Source of the DNA: Adineta vaga
Lineage: Eukaryota > Rotifera
Direction: 5' to 3'
NCBI GenBank assembly: GCA_021613535.1
Contig: CP075496.1
Location: 8,370,001-8,434,000, forward strand
Length of the DNA stretch: 64,000 bases
The notes beneath the pieces were generated by a model that was not told where the DNA came from, searched no databases, and was given only the letters and a program-made list of their open reading frames with translations. A program made the translations under genes and the position numbers. Of this stretch, positions 34,299 through 45,522 are shown piece after piece (the stretch's first letter is position 1; each line of letters opens with the position of its first letter).

Positions 34299-35596
34299 AT
34301 GGATGCACAATGGCATATTCGACAACAACTTGAGCTTCTATCTTCGCCAACAACAGTGCAATATCATAGAATAGATACATATTCATCGGTTGTTGAGAGT
34401 GTTCGACGTATAAGACGGATTTTATCTGGTGATCGTCAAAAAGGTTTGTCTATTCTTGAGATGTTCTCAGAAAAAAATCTGCATTTCTTTTTCAGAGAAT
34501 GAAAATTTGATACGTGCATGTTGTTCAAATGATATTGAAACAGTAAAATGGTTACTAGATAGTAATGAAATCGATTCAAACGATTTGAGAAAAGGTATTA
34601 ATCGATCAGCATTGCATGAAGCTGCTTTACATGAAGATGGTCGATCACTCGTCCGTCTTCTATGCCTACATGGAGCTGATCCGAAACAACGTGATTCATT
34701 AGGTTAGTTTCATTTTGAAAACAGATTCATTGATTTATTTATTCTTCATTTCAGGTCGCACACCACTACATTATGCAGCTAGCTATGGTCATTTAGGTAT
34801 TCTAATCGAACTAATTAACTTTACACAAGCACGAGTGTCATCATTGACAGATATGGAAGGTCGTTGTCCATTAATGTATGCTTGTGGTGAAGGTCATTTG
34901 TCAATTTGTCAATGGTTAATTGAATATGATGAAACTGACCATCATCGACAAGATGATCATGGTCGTTCATGTCTTACTTATGCAGCTCGTAATGGACATG
35001 TAAGAGTTGTTGAATGGTTACTTTCAATTTCATCACTTGAACCAACAAAGACTGGTTGGTATCCAATTCATTTTGCTTGTTCAGCTGGTCATTTTGAAGT
35101 TGTCAAAATTCTTTTACAATACGATAAATATAATGGACAAGTTCTAACGAATTCTGGCCATTCAGCATTATTCATGGCAATGCATTCAGAAGCAAATAGT
35201 ATTAAAATGGTGAAATATTTACTTGATTATCATTTATCTATTCAATTAACAACACAAGATATTGAAGATTTAAATTGTGATAAATCTTTAATTGTTTTAC
35301 TTGCTCAACGTCGTCATTCACTTAATTATTTATTTAAACTTCTTGAACGCATCGATTATTTCCTACCACTTTTTCATCTTCTTCTATTAAGTGAACATTC
35401 ATTTACTTCTGAAGAATTACTTTCAATATCTCATCAAGATTATCAATCATTTATTCGTTATCGATTACGAAATCCATTAAGATTAAAACAAATTCTTCGT
35501 TGTAAAATACGAAAATCAATTGATAGAAGTAATAAAATCGATTTATTAGAAATTAATCAAAGTTTAAAAAAATTCATTCGTTTTGAATATTTGTAA
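34299..35596 (+). CDS. Ankyrin-repeat protein
   Basis: Three exons, 34299-34443, 34496-34702 and 34755-35596 (phase 1 junctions), give about 397 aa. At least five ankyrin repeats follow one another from about residue 50: ENLIRACCSNDIETVKWLLDS, RSALHEAALHEDGRSLVRLL, RTPLHYAASYGHLGILIEL, RCPLMYACGEGHLSICQWL, RSCLTYAARNGHVRVVEWL and WYPIHFACSAGHFEVVKILL. The last 120 residues are helical and basic, without a SOCS box or other domain that I can name. It is likely a cytosolic adaptor. Its stop codon lies only 3 bp from the stop codon of the convergent GH31 gene, so the 3' untranslated regions must overlap. Confidence 0.85.
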
Positions 35597-35599
35597 AAA

Positions 35600-38584
35600 T
35601 TATTTGTTAATGAATAAACTGCATTGCAATTGTGCCAATAATATATTACGAACATTTGGATCAAGATTTGTAATCTTATTTGCTACTTCATCACATGCAC
35701 CTGACATACGTTCATTGAAAAATTGATATAACTCATCTTTAATCGTTTCTGGAGCATGAGTAATACGAAGACCTGTGGCAGCAGCATCTAATAATAATGG
35801 ATAATCATCCATAAAAACAGTTTTCACACCCCATTGATAATCAAGTCGTGCTTTTGCTGATTGACATCGGGCAACGAGACCAACAAACGACACCGGTGGT
35901 TCAACTAGGAATGGATGATTAATAATATCAGAAAGTTGAACTTGAATTTGAGCTAATTGTGATGTTGATACAGGTTGTCGAATATAGATAATCACTGATA
36001 AGGTTGATCCATCATAAGTGTAGCCATTTGTTGTTCCATCTTGACCATTGATCAATTCATTGAATGGTTCATATAAAATAGGAACATCATTGATGCGAAC
36101 ACTTGTAGCAGGAAATATACCTCGAAGTTGAATTTCATAAGAACGTTGAGTTGGAAATGAAGCAAAAGAACCTGTTGCAGGCGAAATAGCTGAGAAAAGA
36201 GAAAAAGATATTGTTAATTCATTATATAAAATGAACTTACTGAATTCTAAAGTATTGTTCGATACAGCATAATCAAAACGAGTAATGACACTTGTTTTAC
36301 GTGAAGGATCTTGATATGCTGTTGTTATTCCATCATCGTCATAAACAGATCCTCGTCCTTTCGATGAACCACCGATTAATGTATACAAAAGTAAAGCTTG
36401 TGGAATTTGTTGTGCACGTCCAATTCGATCTCGACTTGATCGTGGTTCAGGTAAAAGTGGAATAATTGAACCAGCTTGAGCATAAACTGGCATTTCATCA
36501 ATAGTAAAAGATTTCGTTGAAGATCCTGTAATAGAAACATCACCTGTAAAAAAATTAACCCATTCAAAATTAGGTGGAAACCAAATAGGCCAGTTTTCGA
36601 CAAGGCCCGAATTAGGATTAACAGGTTGACTAATAGGTGATACAAAATATTTGGACCAAAGAAATATTGATTTGAATATGTATAAGCTTCATCATATTCT
36701 GGATAATTATAATAAACAGGTAGAACGACAGATAAACCAGAATCATATGTACGTCTAGCAGCTGTATAAATATAAGGTATAAGTGCTTGACGTAATCGAG
36801 TAAATCGTGCTAAATTATTTTGATAGATCCATGGAAATGTCCAAAGTCGTCGATCATTATTAGCATTTTTAGTACAATGTGTTCGAAACATGGGTGAAAA
36901 TGCACCCCATTGAACCCATCGAGTATATAATTCAGGATCAGGCTCTTGTGTATGTCCGCCAAGATCATGACTCCAAAATCCATAACCAACATTAGCTGCT
37001 GTAGCTGTGAAACGTGGCTGAAATGAAAGTGTATCCCATGATGGTACTACATCACCAGAGAAACCAACTTGATAACGATGATTACCAAGACCACCCCATC
37101 GATGAAGAAGTGCTGGACGATTTTTTCCAAAATATGGATCCGTAAAAAAGACATGATTAAGCCAAAATGTCGGATTTGTATAAGGTATATCATTCATCCA
37201 ACCTTCTTCACCTTGTTGCCAATCTAACCACCATAGATCAATACCAGCTTGTTGAAGTGCATGAAGAACAATATTTGCCCATGATGAAGTAAATTTTTTA
37301 TCAGTCACATTAAATGGTACATAATGTTTTGTTGTAGGATCAATGCCCATTGCTTCTGCCATTTCTTGATATTTTTCTTCCCATGATTGAATACCTAGAT
37401 AAAATTGTACGTCAATTAAATGACTGATATAAAAGAAATTCGTTATTACCTGATGCAGGATGAACATTTAAAGTATTTTTCAAACCTAATTGTTTGCACC
37501 ATTGAAGAAATTTTTGATGATTTGGAAATAAATGTTCATCAAATGTATATCCTGACCAGCCAATCGTTTGTCCGGCTTGATCTTTTGTACCATTGGATGC
37601 TAATTTATAAAATGTAATATGCCAATCCATATCAGTTACAAGTACATCTAATGGTATATCATGTTGAATATATTCTGTAATAACTTGTCTTTCTTCATAT
37701 TCAGCATATGCCCAATAACGACTGAAAAATACACCAAAAATATAACGTGGTGGAAGTGGAATTGAACCAGCCAGACGAGTAAATTCATATAAAGCTTGAG
37801 AATAAGCTCGTCCATGACCAAATAAATATAAATCTTGTTGTGCTTGTGATGAATAAAAACATGCTGATGGACTTTCAAAACAACATCCCCGAAGTTCACA
37901 TTCATGTTGATCAGTATTATTGGATGAACCACAAGTTCGACGTTCATTTACAGGTATTACTTGACAAAGAGATGGATCAGGTGGTGAATATTGTTTATTG
38001 ATAATCCATGGCCATTGTGGATCATTATCTAATTGTGGTTGATGTGTATCATCGACGAGAGCATAACCACGACGAGAAATAACACCATAAGTACAATGTA
38101 AATCATTACGAGGTTGATTTCGACAATCTAATTCTAATTTTGAATCACGATTTCCATCTAATGTACGTAATGTTCCGAGAAGATTACCATTATATTCTTC
38201 ATTCGGTATAGCATTCCATACAACAGTTTCTCCTTTAGCAGCATTAACTTTAACAGTTACACGAATATTATGTTGACTGAATGTTGTTATACTATTTCGT
38301 AAATATTCTAATGAAATATAATTAGTATTGATTCGTAAATGAGTATCATTTCGTGTTACATTATAAACTGGTGGAGTTGGCTGAATTTGACGAGATTGTA
38401 CTAGCCATGTTTTACCATCAACAAATTCTTTTGTTGGTGACCATTCTAAACGAATAAGACGTGTTGATAAGATCGTAAATCGAGCTTGACCTTCGTAGAC
38501 TATTGCTGAAGGATCTGCTAATAAAGTTTCACCAAATGTTGCTGTAGTCAACACTGACAACCATAAGATAAATAACACCACCAT
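35600..38584 (-). CDS. GH31 alpha-glucosidase-like enzyme with inserted trefoil domain; one frame break
   Basis: Exons 38584-37450, 37394-36241 and 36189-35600; with one base restored the product is about 959 aa. A signal peptide (MVVLFILWLSVLTTATFG) makes it secreted. A P-type trefoil domain sits inside the N-terminal beta domain at about residues 207-245 (six cysteines including RTCG, HECELRGCCF and CFY). The catalytic barrel has DVLVTDMDWH and GIDLWWLDWQQGE, where Asp at about 436 is the expected nucleophile, and SGDVVPSWDTL, where the Asp fits the acid/base. WWLDWQQGE is the form I associate with bacterial and protist GH31 rather than the WIDMNE of animal maltases. The frame breaks near 36642 (FFGPNIL, then PISQPVNPNSG in the next frame), as if one G were missing. 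The last intron (36190-36240) is 51 bp, in frame and stop-free. Natural substrate unknown; alpha-linked glucans or xylosides are possible. Confidence 0.85.
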
Positions 38585-39074
38585 TCCTATTTAAGACAAA
38601 GGAGAGAAATGTTACCTTGAAATGATTCTCTACAGATGATAAGTTGCTCCTTTTATCAAGCAGCCCAGAATAAGTAAGTAAAAATAATATTTACTAGATC
38701 GCACACGTTTTTTTCTCATATCTCTTCATACTCTATAAGTAAAGCTTATCAATTTCTAATAAAAGACTGAACAGATATATTATTATCTGACGATGATTTC
38801 ATTGACTATAGATTTTTTATCAATACAAAATGTATCATATATATTTTCTCTCTCCTCATGTTTCATTCATCCACTGATAGACAGAAGATGATGAAATTAA
38901 GAAAGAAAAGTAAAAACTGAACGTTATATAACTCGAAAGAAACAATTATGATTGTTTTACTTATATATGTAAAGGACGAAAATGTTCTATTGAATAAATC
39001 AAAATATAAGAATTAGAAACAAGAACAAATATTCGTGTAGAATAATAGATGGTAGTAGTTTACTATGTGTTTTC
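38585..39074. other. Intergenic, no gene seen
   Basis: Upstream region of the GH31 gene and downstream region of the Tyr-rich gene. AT-rich; no repeat or coding frame recognised. Confidence 0.4.
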
Positions 39075-39568
39075 TTATCGTCGTGATCGTTGTTTTCCAC
39101 ATGTTGTTGGTACCTTTTTTGCTTTTGTGACTTTACCTGTCGCCTTCTTTATCTTTGTCTGTTTTGGTTTTCGTGTTTTCGGTTTCGAAACATACTTTGT
39201 TTCTTCTCCTGAATCACTTGATTCATCATAATGAAGATTATTATGTGGTAGTGTATATGTTCCACAGCCCTCTGGTGACGAATAGTACGTCGATCCATCG
39301 CTATTCTGATAATAGTACGAACCATCGTTGTTGCTGTAATGATATGAACCTGAAATATATGTAAAAAGCGAAGAATATATAGAATGATCCTATCCTTCAT
39401 TTGCGTGAACGTTCGATCGTCAATTTAAATAATTTCTCTTAACTTTAAAAAGTGTTTTTGTTAGAGAAACACACCTCCTCTAGCTGCTCCTTCACCTCGA
39501 TAGTCGTATCGATTACCATACTGATTGACACCTCGCTGCCAATAGTACGAATTATATTCCCAAGACAT
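39075..39568 (-). CDS. Small Tyr/Ser/Gly-rich protein with basic tail
   Basis: Two exons, 39568-39475 and 39349-39075, joined by a 125-bp intron in phase 1, give 122 aa. It starts MSWEYNSYYWQRG and has a low-complexity Tyr/Ser/Asn/Gly region (SYHYSNNDGSYYYQNSDGS) including YYxxxDG repeats, then an acidic stretch (DESSDSGEE) and a strongly Lys-rich tail (KPKTRKPKQTKIKKATGKV). There is no signal peptide or transmembrane helix. This composition resembles intrinsically disordered proteins that bind nucleic acid or condense, but no family is recognised. Confidence 0.55.
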
Positions 39569-40149
39569 GAAGTTCGATGTTTCAACGAAAGATAAACGTT
39601 TTATATCTTTTCTGACAAAAATAAAATATCTATAATAGAAACGAAACTTTTTAAACTATAGGCAGACAGAGTAAATACATCACTTTGATATGTTTTATTT
39701 GCTTTTCGAGGTATGTTCGACGTAGAAGAGCAACATAAAAGAAAAGAGAAAGACATGATGAAATACATAGGAAACTGCATTTTTTCCCAGTGAAGAATAT
39801 AGACGATTAACCAAACAATATACATATCAATGATAAGATTGACGTTAAATTTTCATGAAAAACCGTATCAATCAATATGCTTTTGTCAGTATTCTTTGAA
39901 AATTGTCAAGTAAAATCGAACATTCATTCGAACTGGAATGACATGTTACTGGATTTGATATATTCAATGTACTACGGTAATAACAAGGAACTTTATCAAC
40001 ATGCAACCTCTGTATCATTGCCTTTACAGAGTAGATCTGTCTGGGAAGTTCTTTTTTAACTTCGGATAGATGCAATCAAAATTAATTTTAATTATCTTTC
40101 GTCAATAGCAAAGACAACATATAAGTCTATTTATTTGATTATTTTCAAA
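39569..40149. other. Intergenic, no gene seen
   Basis: Open frames here are short and overlap on both strands without recognisable content. Confidence 0.35.
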
Positions 40150-40550
40150 TTAACAAACTCGAGCTGAATAAGATGGATGGAAAGTAGTACCACCAATATT
40201 ATAACAAAGTGATCGTGGACCATTTGATTCTTGTGTAAAGATATCACCCCATTTATTAACGAGACGTTGATTTTCACAACGAACTTTCATCCATGCAACA
40301 CCATCTGGGAATTCCATTTCACGTGTTTTACCAGCATAGATATTTCCACTAGCTAATGTTAATGGACCTAAACTATCTTTGATTTCAATAAAACATCGAG
40401 CAACATATGCACCATTTGATGTTATACTGATTTTGATACCATGTGATCCAATAACTATAAAAAAAATATTCGTCTTCTTTTCCTATCAATTTAAATTTGA
40501 ATTACAATAAACTTACCGAGAAGAGCAAGAAGAGCTACTAATTTCAACAT
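40150..40550 (-). CDS. Small secreted protein, about 112 aa
   Basis: Exon 1 (40550-40517) encodes most of the signal peptide (MLKLVALLALL) and exon 2 (40454-40150) the rest, joined by a 62-bp intron in phase 1. The mature part begins near SHGIKIS and is rich in beta-strand-forming residues. It has four cysteines (RCFIE, VRCEN, SLCYN and the C-terminal VC) that could make two disulfides. I do not recognise the fold; a small extracellular beta-sandwich is likely. A TATATA sequence lies about 55 bp upstream of the start on the same strand, consistent with a compact promoter. Confidence 0.65.
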
Positions 40551-41532
40551 TTTCTTTGTCGGAATCTTTTGGTCTGATCAAATTGTTTTCTTAAAGTTTT
40601 TTAGCAATATATAACCAACGGATGCCGGCAAACATCACGCCATTCTCATTTCATCATCTGTTATATTTCTCATTTCTATATACATTCTCATACTCTCTCT
40701 CCCACTGATATGTTTTGACGAAATCAATAAGATAAGAAAAAAAACAATTGAGTATCACTAAACTTATCGATCATTGATTGAATATCTCTATAGAATAAAA
40801 TGAAAATAGATTTATCCCGTTCTAGAACATGTCATTGGAATAGACTAAAATTGGAGTAAATGTATCCATCAGAGCATCCATATTGCGAAGCAAATGCACT
40901 GGTCATGGTAAAGAAGATGGAGATAATAATGTAGAAACAGTCAATAGCGTTAGTTTTAAAGAGAGTTTTATAGGTGCAAGTAATTATATATAAAGTGATG
41001 AAGACATTTCTAGATACGATAGAGCAGTTTATGGAAAATAAGTGTATATAGTTTACATATTTATAAACAAAAAACAACAAGTATGGTTGAGCAAAGATCA
41101 GGCACTGGTGGAACAGAGACTGTATGGGTAAACGTGCACAATCTTTGTATACAATGTTCATTTATCTCCGAAAATATCCGTGAACGAAAATGACGTCAAC
41201 AGATGGCGTCAGGTTTGCGCTAAAACAATTGTTAAAAGTTCGACAAACAGAAGAACGATTTAAATTCGTATCATGATTCTTTCAAATATATACTTAACAG
41301 TTTATCAAATGAAAACAAGTGGATATACATATACGCTTGTAACTTCTAAAGAGAACAAGAAAGACTAACCATATTTTTCTTTTGCGTTCGTTATCTTGAA
41401 ACGAATAAACAGTAACACATCGATTTAACTATTCGTATATACAAACAGAGAAAAAAACGAATCGTGCTAAGACTATATATGAGAGATAATCATCTCAAAT
41501 ACTCGAACAATTAAAGTATATTATTGAAACCA
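40551..41532. other. Divergent intergenic region
   Basis: It separates the small secreted gene (minus) from the SLC22 gene (plus). A perfect TGACGTCA lies at 41191-41198 and a TATATAT at about 41474-41480, some 55 bp before the SLC22 start. No coding frame is recognised. Confidence 0.45.
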
Positions 41533-44376
41533 ATGTCCACGTTAAATGCACCACGTTTTTCGATCTCACCATATTTTGCTGCATATGATCCAGCGAAACC
41601 TGCACCAGTAATTACAAAAACTGTTGAACGAATCTTATCTGATGCAGGCACGTTTTTATCTAACAAGAAATCAATAACAAACATATAGATATATATATAT
41701 ATATCATTGACTATCATTTAGGTTCATTTGGTATTTATCAAATATCTGTTTTCCTTGTTCTTGGTCTTCTTGCTGTTGTACCATCTATGGTCTCCATTTC
41801 CTATGATCTTAATGTTGGTACACCTGATCATCGTTGTCGTCTATCAAAAAATGACACATATGAGGATATACATGAAAATCATGAACGACTTCTCAAATAT
41901 TTACCATCAAAAACAATAGATTATGGTAAAAAATGTACGATGTTTATAAATAATTCTTCATTAATTAGAAAATCTTGCAATGATGGTTGGGTATTTGACA
42001 TGAAAAAATATGGTACAACACTTTCTACAGAATTAGAACTTGTTTGTGATCGATTTCATTTACGAGCGTTAACACAAAATGTTTATTCAGCCGGTACAGC
42101 TGGATCAATCTTTACCGGTCTTCTATCTGATCGATGGGGTCGTCGAAAAACTATTTATTTACTTGTTATCCTTTTAATTTTTGCATTAAATACAATGCAG
42201 CTATCGTTGTATTCTCACACACATAAACTTCTTATTTTTACAATTTGTCGATTTTTTCAAGGATTTGGCACAACATTTCATTCTGTGTCACTTGTTCTTC
42301 TTTTGGAATTAACTGGACCAAAACGACGTGTTTTAGCTGCTAATACACTAGCGTATTCATTTGCATTAGGTCAAATTATCTTAGCTATTACTTCTAAACA
42401 ATTAAAAGATTATAAATTAACATATTGGGCATTAAATTTATATGTTTTACCATTTATATTTATTTATATTCTTATACCTGAATCACCACGATGGCTCATT
42501 CGACAAGGACGTGTAAGAGAAGCAAGAAAAGTTCTAGAAAGAATACTATTTATCAATCGTCGGCCAATTCATGATCGATTAAAACTATTTTATTCAGATT
42601 TACCAGCCGATGTTGTTGCTGCAAGAGAAGCTGAACGAAAAATTCCAACTTATTTAAATGTCTTAAAACGACTTTGTCGCTCGAAATTAATGAGAAAACG
42701 ATGTTTACTTCTTATCGGTGTTTGGGCTGTAGCTCTTTCCGTTTATATAGGTATGTAGACTATCTCAAAGAATATAAAGCATCATTTGTTTTTGGATTAT
42801 AAAACTTGTTCATATAGAATTAAGTAAAATACATTCAGATAATTTTCTTTTCAAAATCCGTCCTTAGTCGAATAAATCATCATAAACAACTCTATCCTTC
42901 ACGGTTATTAATGATCAAAGAACCTTGGTCACACCATAACCTTAATTGATAAAATAGCATCATTTACAAACTTTCGTCTTCGGTTTTTTTTCTCGTAAAA
43001 ACGATTTTTTGTACATCCGTTAACGATTAAATTAATCTTTTTTTACCGGTATTTGTATGCAATACTTTTCGTCAAGGTATTTTTGTTTATTTATCACGTC
43101 TCGAAAAATATGTCTTGTCATTTCATAAGACATAACCAATCCAAGTTTGAGTGATATAATCTTAACCACATTAATGCGTTTTTTTTGTTCTTATCAAAAA
43201 ATAGCTGTCAATCATTGAAAGTGCACTCAAAATAAATGTATATGTTTCTGAAACCACAAAATACTATCAAAAGAGTTCGATCTTGAAAATACAACTTGAT
43301 TGTTAATGCTTCCGAGCGAATTAAATTTTCTGGAAATGAAATATTCATATAATTGAATGTTTTTCTTTGTCAAGGTATCAGTGGTGCATTACCGGCACTA
43401 ATGAATCGACCTCATGAATTAGTTATAGCCGGTGCTTTTAGTGAAATGATTGGCCTCGGTGTTTGTCATGCACTTGCATCACATGTTGAACGACGTCGTC
43501 TTCTTATTGTATGTTTTATTACTACAGCATTAGCTTCAGCTCTTGTGCCAGTTACTCGTGATACTCAACCTAGCGGTAATCATTTATTCTTTTTTTGTTA
43601 TTTTATCCAGTTTATATAACCAATCTTTTTATTTCGTTAGTCAGTATTTCATTTGCTCTTTTGGCAAAATTAACAGCATCGTCAAGTCAATTATTAATTG
43701 TTGTCTATACAACTGAAACGTATCCGACAGCTCTTCGTTCTACTGGTGTTGGCCTATCAGCATGTATAGCACGTCTTGTAGCAATGATTGGTCCACAACT
43801 ATCGGCTACTCAATATTCACTATGGTTTCCATTGCCATATGTTGTCTATTCAATTGCATCATGTCTAGCAGCTTTAGCTGCCTCGTTACCCCATATACAT
43901 TCACCATGTAAATTACCTGAAACAGTTCATGAGGTAGAAAAACAGCATGTACAAGTAACATTTGCTGGTTCTTTGTCACCACAAAAAATCAAACGACGAA
44001 GACCTTCATCAGCGTTAATTAAAGAATTAGGTGCATCAAAACCCAATCCATCACCATCAGATATATTTTTTATTCCAACATCTTCTGCTCTACGACGACA
44101 TTCAACTGTTGTTAGTCTAGCTCATCAAACAAATCGAACTTCTCGTCTTCCAACAATTACTGATATCAATGAAGATGAAGTTTGTTGATTGATTTATGTT
44201 GTTTTCTAAGAATAATAATCATATGCTTATATATCTTTGTTTAGGATGAAAATAGATCAAATGAGCAACAATTAACAGTTACAGTATCACGTATAAGTTC
44301 ATTACCAAATCAATTATTTTCACTTCGAAAAAATAGTAGGAGTAGTACTTGTATTGTTCCAATTCATCAAATGTAA
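41533..44376 (+). CDS. SLC22-like organic ion transporter (MFS)
   Basis: Five exons (41533-41647, 41722-42750, 43375-43575, 43641-44179, 44245-44376) give about 671 aa with all phases matching. The first intron starts with GC (GCACGT), needed to join ERILSDAG to SFGIYQISVFL. Features in order: a cytosolic N terminus; TM1; a large extracellular loop with cysteines and glycosylation sites (NNSSL); the MFS motif GLLSDRWGRRK; TM helices 3-6; PESPRWLIRQGR before the central loop; and YTTETYPTALRSTGVG in the second half. All are hallmarks of the SLC22 organic cation/anion group. The C-terminal tail is unusually long (about 160 aa), Ser-rich and cytosolic. The third intron splits the second half after a 624-bp second intron. 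The substrate is not inferable. Confidence 0.88.
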
Positions 44377-45522
44377 ATTTCCGTTGAATTTATTAAATAA
44401 TTTAGTCCTTTTATCTACAGATAAAAATTACAATATTTTCCTTTGATTTACTATTAGAAATTCAGAAAATTAATAACTTATCGATATAATTTTCTTTCTT
44501 ATTAAATCGTTTGATCCAATCAAAGAAAGAAAAACGAAACTTAGTTATGATATTTATTTTATAAAGACGTCTATAGAGAAACGCATACAGTTTCATATAT
44601 GTCATTTATTAAAACCAAGGACAAAACGAAAAAATCCGTCAAGGAAAATTGAATCGATTTGCTGCTTTTTTTACTTGTTAATGTTCATCATCAATATCAT
44701 TTTATGTTAATTGATCGAGACAAAGAAAATTATACACAATCAGTTCATTTTTACATATTTATACATTGATAGTTTTATATCTCATAATTCGAAGAAAAAT
44801 ATTCAAAAAGAAACATTATCACTGCCTATAATCAAAAATATTTCAAATAGATCAATATTTTCATTTATCAACGTATATAACCGACAATAGTCTTGTTTTT
44901 CTCTTGATATTATCTACCAAGAAAAATCATTGATAGTTTTCTTTTCAATATGAAAATTCTCGATTGAATGAATGTGAAGATGATGCAATCATCTTTAAGG
45001 ACAGACAGTAGTTATCCATATTTCTTTACTCTCTAACCGACGGTATATGAAATGATAATGATGAAAATCATTTTTTAATTTATACATATATATGTTGTTT
45101 ATCTATTTATCATATCAGTGGTTTTTTTACATGTATATATATATATCAAAAGTCAAAAAACAAAATAGTCAGTGACAAACGACCTTGAGTCAATAAATGT
45201 TTGTTTATATCATCAAAGAACGAATGAAGGAACGAAAAAAGAAAACTGCGGAGAGAAGCATCGATGCATGACATAAATACAAATGCATGTAACGGCAGCT
45301 CTCTGTTTTTTTTGCTTCACTAGTGGATATATATGTTTATGTGAAATACGAAGGTGAAGTTTTTTGAGTGATATATCACCATTCTAATATTTTATTCGGC
45401 ATATATTACAAAAATCTATTCAGTCAATTCATACCTGTATATGTGTTTACGACGGCTATTCACATAGGAAAAAGCAAAGCAATAGAAAGGGCAAACTACA
45501 TATTCGATAACAAAACTAAAAA
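44377..45522. other. Intergenic, no gene seen
   Basis: About 1.1 kb of AT-rich DNA, including a TATATATATA run near 45136. It should contain the promoter of the large acidic-repeat gene. Nothing else is recognised. Confidence 0.4.
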
